From Liolophura sinensis (taxonomy: Eukaryota > Mollusca > Polyplacophora > Chitonida > Chitonidae), in NCBI RefSeq assembly GCF_032854445.1, contig NC_088300.1, forward strand, positions 63,150,984-63,214,983: a stretch of DNA of 64,000 nucleotides, read 5' to 3'. Below the pieces are notes generated by a model. It worked only from the letters and a program-made list of their open reading frames with translations, searched no databases and was not told the DNA's origin. Made by a program: the position numbers and the translations under genes. Every line of letters starts with the position of its first letter. Positions within the stretch are counted from its first letter, which is position 1. Shown in pieces: positions 23,876 to 35,689 of this stretch.

Positions 23876-24154
23876 TGCTGGAGACCTCATTGTGCCGGGT
23901 TTCATATTTTTGCCCTCTTCACCAGTCCACTCCTTAAGAGGCGATTTGTAAGGGTGGACCATAAATCAGCCAACAACACAATTCTCTCCTTTACGGGTTT
24001 AGTTTCTAAGATGCCGTTTGTGGTGTGTCAGCCACTTCGCCATAAACTAGTCCTCTCCATGAAGCAGTTTCTTTCATATCAAACACTGCAATACCTCTCC
24101 GATTTCTGTCGAGTACAAACCAAACACGGAATCGGCTGTGATTGCAACCAATAA
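23876..24154 (+). other. conserved open frame, coding status unclear (unit 1)
   Basis: Open frame with CAGFHIFALFTSPLLKR, then RFVRVDHKSANNTILSF. Unit 4 reads CAGFHIIALFTSPLFKR and PFVKVNHKSANNTLLTF. Replacements are conservative (Arg/Lys, Asp/Asn, Ile/Leu, Ser/Thr). Counting differences between units 1 and 4 gives about six at first, three at second and six at third codon positions, only a weak coding signal. Unit 4 is closed downstream by TAG. Confidence 0.25.
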
Positions 24155-25734
24155 TTAATCCTTGGCAATGAATCGATCTGTCAGATATCAATATAACCGT
24201 GTTTTAATGCTCATCGATTAAACATATTTAACGGGTCTCTTGGGGAGTGCTACTTAATAAAACGCTTCCCGAACCAAAATGGCGTCCTATCTCTTACCTG
24301 ATTCCATCCTAGATCCCTTCAGTGAAGAAAGACAAATGCTTCTAAATGTGTTCGTTGTTTGATTTGTGGGTTGTATTAAAAGCAAAGAAAACACTAACGT
24401 GAAGTAGACGTCAAATCAAAGACCATTGAAGGACACTGTCCACAAAAATAATTCGCTTTATTTTTCACAATTTTCCAAGTTACTAAAATACGTTGGAAAC
24501 TTTACATTGAAGGGTGGCCATAAATAGACGAGTTGAAGGTGAAATAAGTTTCGTGACACTAAACACACACAAATGCCATCATTTAAAATGCATACTTACA
24601 TGAGATGTCTAAATGAATGTGCCGAATGAATCTGCAAACTTCAAGCAAAAACAATATGGATGTGACGTCACTGACACCTTCTGGATCACTTCAAACAAAC
24701 GTGGAATCGGATAGTTTAAAACCATTTTTGCTCGGTTATAACATTATAAAAACAAATAAACTGAACTATTTTTCAGAACATTGTTGAAAGGTTTTTCACC
24801 CGTTACATATTTCATGTTAGTGTTTTCTTTGGCTTTAAATAAAATTGTGTCACAAGAACGGTCAACACGTTACATAAAATGCGTTTGCATTCATCAGAGA
24901 TCACGCTTATATGAATTGTTCTTAATATAGCGTGCCTAACTTACATCCAAAATACTGCACAAGTCTGTGGAAAACAATTTGCGTTATATTAAGATTTAAA
25001 CCTTAGTTTTTGAATCATCTGCAATTGTCGCTACGTTTTATAACTAACCGATTGTGAAGGATTGGAGTGTTAAGTGATAAGCACATGTCCAAATAGAATC
25101 CTAGTCTGATATAATGCGTTGTCGTCATGTCAACGTTTCAATTTTCCGGGTTGATTTTTATTCACCCAGTACTATCCCAACGACATTAGTTTAGTTCATT
25201 TGAATTGGACTATTGCCATTAATAAATCAAGAGGCTTTTAGGTATGGGTGTTACCAGAAATGATTGAACACGTGTTCTAGGGTGTAATAATTGTTGGTAT
25301 TGATTCCTGTTTTAGGGGTCCCGTGTCACTGTTGACAATCTCTAAAGACACGTGATTTATGCAAGAGGTGTATAATGGTAACATTATAAATAAAAGTCGG
25401 CATTCATTAAAATGGAGTTTGATGAATCCTGGACATAATGCACAAATTGATCGTTTTGCTCAGACTTGATCAGACTCCCTCAGCACATGGCCACCGCGGG
25501 CTTATAACGTGCATATATCTATTAGGTACAAACTGTTCCGGTCGTTTTCCTCAAGCTCATCTCAGTTTACTCCACGCATAAACTCCGTTGTAAGTGAAAC
25601 GTTTCGTGAATGCGTTGCAAAATCGCAATCAAGTTAATAAATAAATTTATCTCAGGTCAACCAATGTCCCGAACTTATTTGACGATATCCACAGACTCTG
25701 CAGACTTAAATTGGAAGCTTTAACATTCACGGAC
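24155..25734. repeat. C-block of unit 1, no gene seen
   Basis: Aligned with 34,000-35,165 (unit 2), 44,120-45,287 (unit 3) and, diverged, 53,760-54,900 (unit 4). The interval of about 24,629-25,030 is present here and recognisable in unit 4 but missing from units 2 and 3. Confidence 0.6.
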
Positions 25735-26992
25735 GTTAACATCACTGTATTGTTCCGTATGATTTGACATAAGGTCATCGTGTACTGAATAACCAGATGA
25801 CATGAGAAGATAACATCACTGTATTGTTCCGTATGATTTGACATGAGGTCATCGTGTACTGAATAACCAGATGGAATGAGGAGATAACATCACTGTATTG
25901 TTCCGTATGATTTGACATAAGGTCATCGTGTACTGAATAACCAGATGGCATGAGAAGATAACATCACTGTATTGTTCCGTATGATTTGACATGAGGTCAT
26001 CGTGTACTGAATAACCAGATGGAATGAGGAGATAACATCACTGTATTGTTCCGTATGATTTGACATAAGGTCATCGTGCACTGGATAACGAGATGGCATG
26101 AGTAGATAACATTACTGTATTGTTCCGTATGATTTGACATAAGGTCATCGTGTACTGAATGACCAGATGGAATGAGGAGATAACATCACTGTATTGTTCC
26201 GTATGATTTGACATAAGGTCATCGTGTACTGAATAGCCACATGGCATGAGGAGATAACATCACTGTATTGTTCCGTATGATTTGACATAAGGTCATCGTG
26301 TACTGAATAACCAGATGGAATGAGGAGATAACATCACTGTATTGTTCCGTATGATTTGACATAAGGTCATCGTGTACTGAATAGCCACATGGCATGAGGA
26401 GATAACATCACTGTATTGTTCCGTATGATTTGACATAAGGTCATCGTGTACTGAATAACCAGATGGCATGAGGAGATAACATCACTGTATTGTTCCGTAT
26501 GATTTGACATAAGGTCATCGTGTACTGAATAACCAGATGGCATGAGAAGATAACATCACTGTATTGTTCCGTATGATTTGACATAAAGTCATCGTGTACT
26601 GAATAACCAGATGGAATGAGGAGATAACATCACTGTATTGTTCCGTATGATTTGACATAAGGTCATCGTGCACTGGATAACGAGATGGCATGAGTAGATA
26701 ACATCACTGTATTGTTCCGTATGATTTGACATAAGGTCATCGTGTACTGAATGACCAGATGGCATGAGGAGATAACATCACTGTATTGTTCCGTATGATT
26801 TGACATAAGGTCATCGTGTACTGAATAACCAGATGGCATGAGTAGATAACATCACTGTATTGTTCCGTATGATTTGACATAAGGTCATCGTGTACTGAAT
26901 AACCAGATGGAATGAGGAGATAACATCACTGGGTTGTTCCGTATGATTTGACATGAGGTCATCTTGTGCTGAATAACCAGATGGCATGAGGA
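25735..26992. repeat. 74-bp minisatellite, 17 copies (unit 1)
   Basis: Starts with 'gttaacatcactgtattg' at 25,735 and repeats every 74 bp to 26,992, exactly 17 periods. Variant patterns show higher-order structure: monomers 3-5 recur as 11-13 (shift 8 x 74 = 592 bp), including the distinctive 'cactggataacgagatgg' monomer. Monomers 7-8 recur as 9-10. Each monomer carries 'tgacataaggtca', close to an everted pair of AGGTCA half-sites. Because 74 is not a multiple of 3, ORFs across it are not repeats in frame. Confidence 0.97.
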
Positions 26993-27960
26993 GATAACAA
27001 GTCTTCGCTACAGCTAAATGTACATATTCACGCAATACACACATGGGAATATTTAAGCTTTATTTTGCAACTCGCCATGAATCGTTTAAAACTTCCGAAA
27101 AAGGAATAATACTCAATCAGATCATAATCAAGGTGTTATGGGTTTGTGCGTGATTCAAGGTTCAACTGTAAACAACATCTTATCCAAATCTGTACATAAC
27201 TGTTCCCGTACAGCTGCTGACAGACAGACAGACCTATACACGCCCGCACAAACTTGATTGTTTGATGCATTGGATTGGTGTTTTACGCCATACTCAAGAT
27301 TCTTTCACTTATACGACGGCGAGGCCACGGAGGCCCCTCACACTAACTTGAGCTCCCTGAGTAAAATAATTTTCTGCCAGTTTACCGACATACACGTAGA
27401 CGCTAAACCAAATGTTTGTATGGAAAAACCAATTTGTATTCCCTAAAGATATTGATATTCAATTCTGAGCCCGGACCAAAATACAAGTTATGTGATATGA
27501 TCAGCCTAACCGTCTTCGGATATATTGCATCTTACATGACAGTGTTATTCACAATGTCAAGCAAGTGGTGTTAGCCTTATTTACACCTTGGTGGATTATA
27601 GTTAATAAACGATCAATGGAACAAGTTCATAACATACAGTACAACATCTACGCCATTTTTATCGTAATTGTTGTTTAGTTCAACGACCAGTTTTGGAGAA
27701 TATATTCTGGAATAGCCTCATAACATATATTGTGCAACTGTTACTTTATTACAACTTATTTCCTTCTTCTTAACATAAATCGCCAATAAGAGCGGTCAAG
27801 TAATGTGTCTGGTGTGTGTCGTAATAAATAATCTGCATCTATTTGATCGTCGTGCGAGAGGATATAAAACGAGATTTTCTCCACAACGAAATGACAAAAA
27901 TAATCACAGATGATGGTTTCCAAATTACCCAATATGTACATAATAGAAAACTCTCCACGG
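26993..27960. repeat. E-block of unit 1
   Basis: Aligned with 35,691-36,650, 45,511-46,475 and, diverged, 56,340-57,010. It contains the short mollusc element described separately and no supported gene. Confidence 0.6.
27268..27345 (+). mobile_element. mollusc-type short element fragment (unit 1)
   Basis: 'ggtgttttacgccatactc' then 'tttcacttatacgacggcg', the same family as the minus-strand element at 1,083. Present at the same place in units 2 (about 35,965-36,040) and 3 (about 45,785-45,860) and absent from unit 4. It therefore inserted after units 1-3 split from unit 4. Confidence 0.6.
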
Positions 27961-28979
27961 TGTTACGGTATTGAAAACGGCAACAGAAAACAGACTCAGT
28001 GACTCAATATTACAATGTAAACAATGCTTTATATATAAAATGAGACGTACAGTTTTACAGACAGTTCAACAACAACAACAACATACACATCAGTATTACC
28101 GGTCTTTACAAGTTTCCAGTTCACCTTTGCATCCCAAGGAATGTATTCCAGGAAATCCAACGTAAAGACCATGGGATAAACACACAATTCACACAAGTCA
28201 CAAATTGTCCTAGACAGGTACTTCGCCAGGTTAGCGAACACGAACACAGTACACAGGTTACACAGAACTGGAACAGTCAAGCCTTTGAATGACGTCACAC
28301 CCGCAGAGCACAACACAGGGTAAATACAGGCATGGAGGTATAATCCACTTCAGATCAGTCACAGCTCCCGCAGAAGCTCACAAACGAGCCGTTCAGAGAC
28401 GTAGAGTAACGTCACCTTGTGGCAGAACGAACGTCCTTTGCAAAACTGAAAACTTCAGTTTAGAGTCCTTGACGACCTTGTCGGTCAGGTGAGGTCAGCG
28501 TGTTAAACAAATTACACAGTCCACACTGTATAATCATAATAAAGATCCGAACACCAATAAACGTGACTTCCGCAGAAATTCACATAAATCAGACATCAGT
28601 ACTACTGTGGTACACAAACGGTGCCGGCATAAAAAAAACTGTCCTCAAAAATGAAACTGGCATCACCAGCTCATATCAAAATAATGGACTCGATACGAGA
28701 GCGTCTCACACTCTCCTGGCTCCCAGTGGATGCAGCAAAAATAACTCCCCTCTGCACAGAAAACACGGCTTATATACGTGCCAGGTGGATTCAACTATTT
28801 TTAAACACAGAGTTTAACAGCCAATGAACAGCCAGTTAAATAAACAGAGCCTTGAACAAGGTGCTTTCGGCCAGGTCCGCGCTGTACATATATAACAGGG
28901 CCTGTTATGCTTATAACATATAACACAAAGGTCCCGCAGACTAACAGTACATGAAGACGTTAAATAGTCATACATAACA
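27961..28979 (-). mobile_element. solo LTR of an LTR retrotransposon
   Basis: An insertion of 1,019 bp present only in unit 1. It begins TGTTA and ends TAACA, the TG...CA ends of an LTR, and is flanked by 'acgg' at 27,957-27,960 and 28,980-28,983 as a 4-bp target duplication. The empty site is seen in units 2 (36,648) and 3 (46,474). On the minus strand a TATATAAG promoter motif (complement of about 28,768-28,777) precedes a plausible transcription start, so the LTR points left. No internal retrotransposon sequence remains. A Ty3/Gypsy-type element would fit a 4-bp duplication, but the family is not proven. Confidence 0.85.
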
Positions 28980-28983
28980 ACGG

Positions 28984-29369
28984 ACAAACACGAAATTTGA
29001 CAGAAAAGCTTGTCCTTGTAGAAGTGTCAGTAATGCTGTGCTGGGATGTAACCGCAGGTTCAAAACTGAAGGCAAGTAAAGACACTACAGACGTTCATCA
29101 GGTATAAATCAAGAATGACTTTTTACAAAGTTAAAAACTCTTCATAAATCATAATCCGTGGGCTTTTAACCTTGGCAGATTCATTTCGCCACCCAAGTTT
29201 CTCAAAAAACTAATTTTTTGAAAGCGGTAATTAATGTCGGTCAGGTAGTGCAAAAGCTCAGATAAAAAGATATGGTGGATCGATACAAGCAACACGACAA
29301 TCCTATGAGTTTACCCCAGATATAAAATGTGTAAATAAATCCCGGCAACACAATGATTTGTGAAGGTAA
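28984..29369. repeat. G-block of unit 1
   Basis: Aligned with 36,655-37,060 and 46,480-46,880. No gene seen. Confidence 0.5.
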
Positions 29370-29960
29370 ACGGATATTGGCAACACGGTCATCTGTAAAC
29401 ATAAACAGATGTCAGCAATACCACCATATGTGAGCCTTGAAAGAAGTTTAGGACACGGGTCATCTGGGAGCTCACATACAGAAATTGTGTCTGCACTGCA
29501 GCGGATGTCAGTAAACACCATGACTTACACCGGGACGCGTACCAGTAACATCGTATTCTGGAGCTGATGTCAGTGACACTATGACTCGCACCGTGGGGCG
29601 GATATTAGTAACAAACATAATTCATACCTGGGGCGAATATTTGTAACAACGTGATTCGTACTTGGGGCGGATATTAGTAACAAACATGATTCGTACGTGG
29701 GGCGGATATTATTAACAAACATTTTTAGTATCTGGGGCAGATGTTATTATCACCCTTCATTAGTTCGCTATGGCGTATATCAGTAGGATCCATGATTCGT
29801 ACCTGGGTTGGATATCAATAACATTCGTGAGTCGTACCCGGGGTGGATATCAGTAACACCCAAGATTCTTGCGCCATGCTGATGGTTAGAAACATCATGG
29901 CTCCCACGATATGCTGAATATCGGTAACACCACGGCTCGTACGCTCGATTTAGAAAATAC
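29370..29960. repeat. 35-bp minisatellite (unit 1)
   Basis: Degenerate monomers around 'gcggatattagtaacaaaca' plus 'tgattcgtacctgg', with looser relatives ('cagtaacaccatgactcgta') on both sides. The 35-bp period is exact in unit 3. Confidence 0.85.
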
Positions 29961-29989
29961 AATAGGATTAGATCTCAAGTCATTTCTTG

Positions 29990-30700
29990 AAAGGAAATGT
30001 ATGGTCAGGTCAAGACGCAGACAACACTAATTTCCTACTTTTCAGCTCAATCAGCAATAAATTCTACAAATTAAGTTTCCAACACTTTTATTTCTATCCA
30101 CATTATTCATTCAAGATTGTTACGATAAACGCAAATCATTTCTCGAGTCTCTCATCAACCTGCCGTTAATTTGCGTGACTTTGTTTGTTTCCTTTATACT
30201 CAGTACCAGCAAATCCAATTATTGACGGAACGCTAAAAAGTATAAATGCTGCAACGCGATCTTCAAAAATATAAAGAATGTAAATTGTCTGAAGTATAGG
30301 TAATCCAGGGATTTCTCATTACCGGTTTCTCCCTTGATTAAATAAAGAAATGCAACCAGATTTTAAAAACAGCTAGTCAGTATTACAACATGAGCAAGTC
30401 TAAAAGAGAAAGGTCGACCAGCCTGGAGTATGTGTGAGACAATACTCCATCAGGCTGTGCTCCATCAGGATGCTACTAATAAAGTATCGACAGTAACCTG
30501 TACGGTTTAATTGAAATATTACTGGCAATTATCAAGACTGATTTAGTAATGCAGCACACACGGTTATCAAGACTGATTTACTAATGCAGTACCGACGGTT
30601 ATAAAGAATGTCTAACTGATGTATTATGGGTAGCTACTAATACTGTTTTACTATGGCAGCACAGATAGGGTGTTATAAAATTCTCGCCTTCAACTGTTGG
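29990..30700. repeat. I-block of unit 1
   Basis: Aligned with 37,640-38,360, 47,540-48,260 and, diverged, 57,780-58,260. It includes short direct repeats 'ttatcaagactgattta' (about 30,529 and 30,564). No supported gene. Confidence 0.5.
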
Positions 30701-30714
30701 ATAACACGACCCCA

Positions 30715-31200
30715 TTCCCTTTCTTACAATCAAAGACTTTCAGCAGAAGATGTCATGGACAGGTGCTCATATCCTACACGCTACAGTTATCCTGGTGTTG
30801 ACTTGACACCCGCGAGCATGTCTGAATAACGTGATGTGTCAGTGACCAAACTGGGATGAGCGGTGTAAAAACAATGTTGAGGAATGGACATTACCCGATC
30901 ATATGTCATGTCAGCAAGGAAGCCAGCATTAGACAGCTTTACAGCACATCTAATAACTGTTAGTCGATCAAGATTGAACCCTCAGTTCATCGTAGTCTTC
31001 TGCAGAGTACAATGCTTAGAAAGTGTTAGTGTTAGCAGGATGGGGATATACACACTCAGACTGTGTATAAACAATAAACTGTTCTTTCCACCTATCAAAA
31101 TACATGAATACTACTTGATTGTCAGGCGACAGTCGATGAAGGTTTTGTTCATAAAACCCGGTTACATTGATGGTAATGCTGAATATGTTCGTCGTCATTT
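30715..31200 (-). repeat. inverted arm J1
   Basis: Reverse complement of arm A, with about 250 bp missing from the middle relative to J0. It overlaps a 153-codon plus-strand ORF (30,884-31,345) that is intact in units 1 and 2 but broken in unit 3. That ORF is a by-product of the arm. Confidence 0.8.
30968..30999 (-). pseudogene. tyrosine-motif terminal exon (J1)
   Basis: On the minus strand, 'ctaagcattgtactctgcag' precedes E-D-Y-D-E-L-R-V-Q-S-stop. The length (32 bp) and phase equal those of the A-arm exons. Tyr, Asp and the V-Q-S-stop end are kept. Confidence 0.4.
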
Positions 31201-31345
31201 TTTGGGACGTGCATTGTTAAGAGTTCAGCATACAAAAATTCTTGTACATTACCGCCCACATGGTAAAATATTAACTGTGGTATTTAATGTTGCTTTATGT
31301 TTGCAAGGATTTGAGAATCTTATTACTTTCACAAGGCTGTTTTAA

Positions 31346-32033
31346 GACAATAGCTCAGCCGTAATACCATCCCTATTGAACAGAACTGAGCTTTAAGATA
31401 AAGATCTGCAGTCTTCGAGTAACCTGGAACTCTATTGTTACCATGTAGTCCTTTCAATGCAGAAAACAAATGAAAACAAAAGTATGAACTCTTAATTTTG
31501 CAGTACTTCTAACTTACTATAACCTTGTTGTTCCTCATTAATAAAATCACAACACAGTTAAGTACCGCATTGCCCTATTATGTTTATTATTCCTTAACAA
31601 CAAAGTAATATGAAATTAAAAATACTTTCACTATGAAAGGAGCACAAGACCTTCTGTGTCTTTCCTCGTTGATTACAGCACTGCTATGAGAAAAAGCCAA
31701 TTTCAGATCATTAATTGTAATGACTGGGACTTGTAATTAAGACTGAGAGCAGATTGTGGTAGACCCGAAACTGGAAACATGGCTAATCGATTGGAATTAT
31801 TCACCTCATCAGTGCTATACCAAAAAATCAAGGACCAACTTGTTGCTTATGAACGATGACAAATTTTATTACTTTGTAAACTATTGCCCCGAATATTTTC
31901 ATCTTGATTGCATGTGGAAAGTCTTCTAATCAAGCAGCTCTGTTGCATGTCACCTTGACAATTCAGGCATATGCTGGACATTGCCTAAATTTCCAAAATA
32001 TTAAACACAAACATCCATATCCACTCGCTTGTG
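31346..32033. repeat. short K connector, unit 1 to unit 2
   Basis: Same sequence as 39,004-39,692 (unit 2), but it jumps at about 32,034 directly into arm A2 at 'accacaagagg'. About 2.5 kb of K and arm sequence present in unit 2 is missing, including the E1 exon. Confidence 0.8.
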
Positions 32034-32630
32034 TACCACAAGAGGGGAGCGCCATATGTGGTAACAAACTTGTGTCGTGCCACCAGTAACTCGTGTTGTG
32101 TGTGTTGTACATTGATACATCGGCTATCTTCAGCTTCCGCCATGCTCTGCGTGTGTCTAACCCCATCCTGCTAACACTCACACTTTCTAATATTTAAACT
32201 TTCCAGATAACTACGATGTCGTGAGCGTTCAATCTTGATCGACCAACAGCTATTAGATGTGCTGTAAACGCTGGCTGGCTTGCTGACATGACATATGATC
32301 CGGTGATGCCCATTCTCAACATTGTTTTTACACTGCTCATCTCAGTTTGATCACTGACACATTACGGTACCCAGAAGTGCTCGTGGGTGTCAAGTCAACA
32401 CCATTATACGTGCAGCCTGCAGAATTTGATCCTCCGTCTAAGACATCTTCTCCCAAAAGTATTAAAAACACATCTGTTGTCCGCAGAAGAACCTTGGGAG
32501 GTCGTGCCATTAGCACATCGCACTGTGGTATGGGTACAAATCGAGACATACGAGCTGACCACTTTGAATGTAATAGCACACTGACTGATAAAGCACTTAA
32601 ATGCGTTAAGTTAAAAATTTAAAGGGTACA
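32034..32630 (+). repeat. forward arm A2 (5'-truncated)
   Basis: Begins at 'accacaagaggggagcg', equivalent to 42,160 of arm A3. The rest follows arm A1 closely. In the open segment after 32,345 a codon block present in A1 is missing ('cctcagagagaggatagg'). Confidence 0.85.
32207..32238 (+). pseudogene. tyrosine-motif terminal exon (A2)
   Basis: Acceptor 'taaactttccag', then N-Y-D-V-V-S-V-Q-S-stop. The tyrosine and C-terminus are kept; the second Asp is replaced by Val. Confidence 0.38.
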
Positions 32631-33291
32631 AGTAAGGACATGTCCAGCAAATGCTCAAGAGCTCATTTTCCATGGTGACCCATTTCTTCACGACATGTGA
32701 CGAACGTTACGGTAGGCGTAAGCCAAAATGTCTTTGCAAGACGGGATCCATGGAGTAAATTTGACAGCATGCGTTGAAAATGGCATCCCAAAAGGAAAAT
32801 GTCAAAATCCGCAACTAAAACAGATAGAACAACAGACAACAGCCTGATAGGCAAATGACATGTCGATAAATCCCGTTTTCATTACATCATTAATGACTAG
32901 GGTGCCAGCTTGTTTAAATGACCAAATTCCCTTTGCGCGACCAATTGTCTTCAAAAGCACGACAAGATAATTTAAGTATGGCGTTCACGAAATATTACCA
33001 CCTAACGGTTTGATGTCGGGTTGAGCCAAGGAGATTATCGTGTTTTGTAATCAAAGGTATAAAAAGTACTTGTCACGTCTGACAGCCTTCCTGAGCAAGT
33101 TTGATCATCAAGGTCACTCGAGTGTTTATCTATGGACTGGTTGATTAATTCTTTAACTGGTTGGTATTTATCGCTTTGCCCAAGAATGTTTCCGTTATAT
33201 GACAGCGGACAGCTTTTTTTTATTATGGGTGGCTTTGCTACTTTTAAAGTGTTTTGCATGAACAGTTACAATAAAACACTACCTGAGGTAA

Positions 33292-33399
33292 ATTGACAAG
33301 AATCTGTACTTCACCGGTTACATGTCACCATTTGCCAACTTTCACACCGTCGTCGATGCTCTGGTCTTACGCTCTATGCTGTCAATCTTTATTATATGA
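33292..33399 (+). pseudogene. membrane-segment remnant (unit 2)
   Basis: Same 35-residue frame as in unit 1, ending SIFII-stop, with charged residues inside the hydrophobic run. Confidence 0.33.
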
Positions 33400-33481
33400 G
33401 TGAAAGACATTCTCATTCCAACAAAACTTGTTAAATTGGTCTCCGTGAGTCAGATGTTATCTGCCAGACTCGGATATAATA

Positions 33482-33487
33482 AATAAA
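33482..33487 (+). terminator. AATAAA polyadenylation signal (unit 2)
   Basis: Same context as in unit 1 ('ggatataataaataaagttc'). Confidence 0.42.
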
Positions 33488-33611
33488 GTTCGTTCTGGGC
33501 TTGAGAGAAACCAGCGTCAAAAACACCATGCAACACCGCGGTAATGGGCGACGTCTCACTGTGATTGTGCTTGATATGTTTACTTTATGAAGTAATTCTC
33601 CATGTTTTCAG

Positions 33612-33703
33612 GATCCAAGCGGCAGTCTGATCCGTGGATTTCTAATAATACCCCTAAGCTTTGTGTGAGGGGTGATGGACTGTTTACACCAGCATCATAT
33701 TGA
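33612..33703 (+). pseudogene. tail exon E4 (unit 2), shortened
   Basis: Acceptor kept. The frame reads SKRQSDPWISNNTPKLC, then VRGDGLFTPASY and a premature TGA where units 1 and 3 have Trp (TGG). Confidence 0.38.
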
Positions 33704-35165
33704 CTTTCTAAAGTTTGATTTGCTGCAGACCCCATTGTGCCGGGTTTCATATTTTTGCCCTCTTCACCAGTCCACTCCTTAAGAGGCGATTTGTAAGGGC
33801 GGACCATAAATCAGCCAATAACACAATTCTCTCCTTTACGGGTTTAGTTTCTAAGATGCCGTTTGTGGTGTGTCAGCCACTTCGCCATAAACTAGTCCTC
33901 TCCATGAAGCAGTTTCTTTCATATCAAACACTGCAATACCTCTCCGATTTCTGTCGAGTACAAACCAAACACGGAATCGGCTATGATTGCAACCAATAAT
34001 TAATCCTCGGCAATAAATCGATCTGTCAGATATCAATATAACCATGTTTTAATGCTCATCGATTAGACATATTTAACGGGTCTCTTGGGGAGTGCTACTT
34101 AATAAAACGCTTCCCGAACCAAAATGGCGTCCTATCTCTTACCTGATTCCATCCTAGATCCCTTCAGTGAAGAAAAACAAATGCTTCTAAATGTGTTCGT
34201 TGTTTGATTTGTGGGTTGTATTAAAAGCAAAGAAATCACTAACGTGAAGTAGACGTCAAATCAAAGACCATTGAAGGACACTGTCCACAAAAATAATTCG
34301 CTTTATTTTTCACAATTTTCCAAGTTACTAAAATACGTTGGAAACTTTACATTGAAGGGTGGCCATAAATAGACGAGTTGAAGGTGGAATAAGTTTCTTG
34401 ACACTAAACACACACAAACTGCCAGATGCCATCATTTAAAATGCATACTTACATAAGATGTCTAAATGAATGTGCCGAATGAATTTTACGTTTTATAACT
34501 AACCGATTGTGAAGGATTGGAGTGTTAAGTGATAAGTACATGTCCAAATAGAATCCTAGTCTGATATAATGCTTTGTCGTCATGTCAACGTTTCCTTTTT
34601 TCGGATTGATTTTTATTCACCCAGTACTATCCCAACTACATTAGTTTAGTTCATTTGAATTAGACTATTGCCATTAATAAATCAAGAGGCTTTTAGGTAT
34701 GGGTGTTACCACAAATGATTGAACACGTGTTCTAGGGTGTAATAATTGTTGGTATTGATTCCTCTTTTAGGGGTCCCGTGTCACTGTTGACAATCTCTAA
34801 AGACACGTGATTTATGCAAGAGGTGTATAATGGTAACATTATAAATAAAAGTCGCCATTCACTAAAATGGAGTTTGATGAATCCTGGACATAATGCACAA
34901 ATTGATCTTTTTGTTCAGACTTGATCAGACTCCCTCAGCACATATATATCTATTAGGTACAAACTGTTCCGGTCGTTTTCCTCAAGCTCATCTCAGTTTA
35001 CTCCACGCATAAACTCTGTCGTAAGTGAAACGTTTCGTGAATGCGTTGCAAAATCGCAATCAAGTTAATAAATAAATTTATCTCAGATCAACCAATGTCC
35101 CGAACTTATCTGACGATATCCACAGACTCTGTAGACTTAAACTGGACGCTTTAACATTCACGGAC

Positions 35166-35689
35166 GTTAACATCACTGTATTGTTCCGTATGATTTGACA
35201 TAAGCTCATCGTGTACTGAATAACCAGATGGTGGCATGAGGAGATAACATCACTGTATTGTTCTGTATGATTTGACATAAGGTCATCCTGTACTGTATAA
35301 CCAGATGGCATGAGTAGATAACATCACTGTATTGTTCCGTATGATTTGACATAAGGTCATCGTGTACTAAATAACCACATGGCATGAGGAGATAACATCA
35401 CTGTATTGTTCTGTATGATTTGACATAAGGTCATCCTGTACTGGATAACCAGATGGCATGAGGAGATAACATCACTGTATTGTTCCGTATGATTTGACAT
35501 AAGCTCATCGTGTACTGAATTTTCACATGGTGGCATGAGGAGATAACATCACTGTATTGTTCCGTATGATTTGACATAAGGTCATCGTGTACTGAATAAC
35601 CAGATGGCATGAGTAGATAACATCACTGTATTGTTCCGTATGATTTGACATGAGGTCATCGTGTACTGATTGACCAGATGGCATGAGGA
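35166..35689. repeat. 74-bp minisatellite, 7 copies (unit 2)
   Basis: Length 524 bp, equal to 7 x 74 plus two 3-bp insertions ('gatggtggcatgag'). Same monomer as in unit 1. Confidence 0.95.

Larger units (their letters stand above)
22900..24150 (+). repeat. B-block of unit 1
   Basis: Best preserved block between old and young units: aligned by eye with 32,740-33,990, 42,880-44,115, 52,480-53,755 and 62,860-63,860. It contains a TATAAAAAG-like motif (about 23,221), the hydrophobic segment, AATAAA and the E4 exon. Confidence 0.85.
32740..33990 (+). repeat. B-block of unit 2
   Basis: Close copy of 22,900-24,150. The TATAAAAAG-like motif lies at about 33,058. Confidence 0.85.

Noticed and set aside
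25735-26992. Possible CRISPR array
   Set aside because: Monomers are contiguous with no unique spacers, and the context is eukaryotic.
30884-31345. 153-codon plus-strand ORF, also at 38,542-39,003
   Set aside because: It lies in inverted arm J. The older counterparts J0 and arms A do not keep the frame, and unit 3 has it broken. Intact copies in units 1 and 2 reflect recent duplication only.
33580-33807. Minus-strand ORF of 75 codons (MVRPYKSPLKEW...), also at 43,701-43,928
   Set aside because: Protein-like composition, but unit 1 has a stop in frame and unit 4 a frameshift. The plus strand has the splice acceptor and fits the exon-like pattern better. Kept as a minor alternative only.
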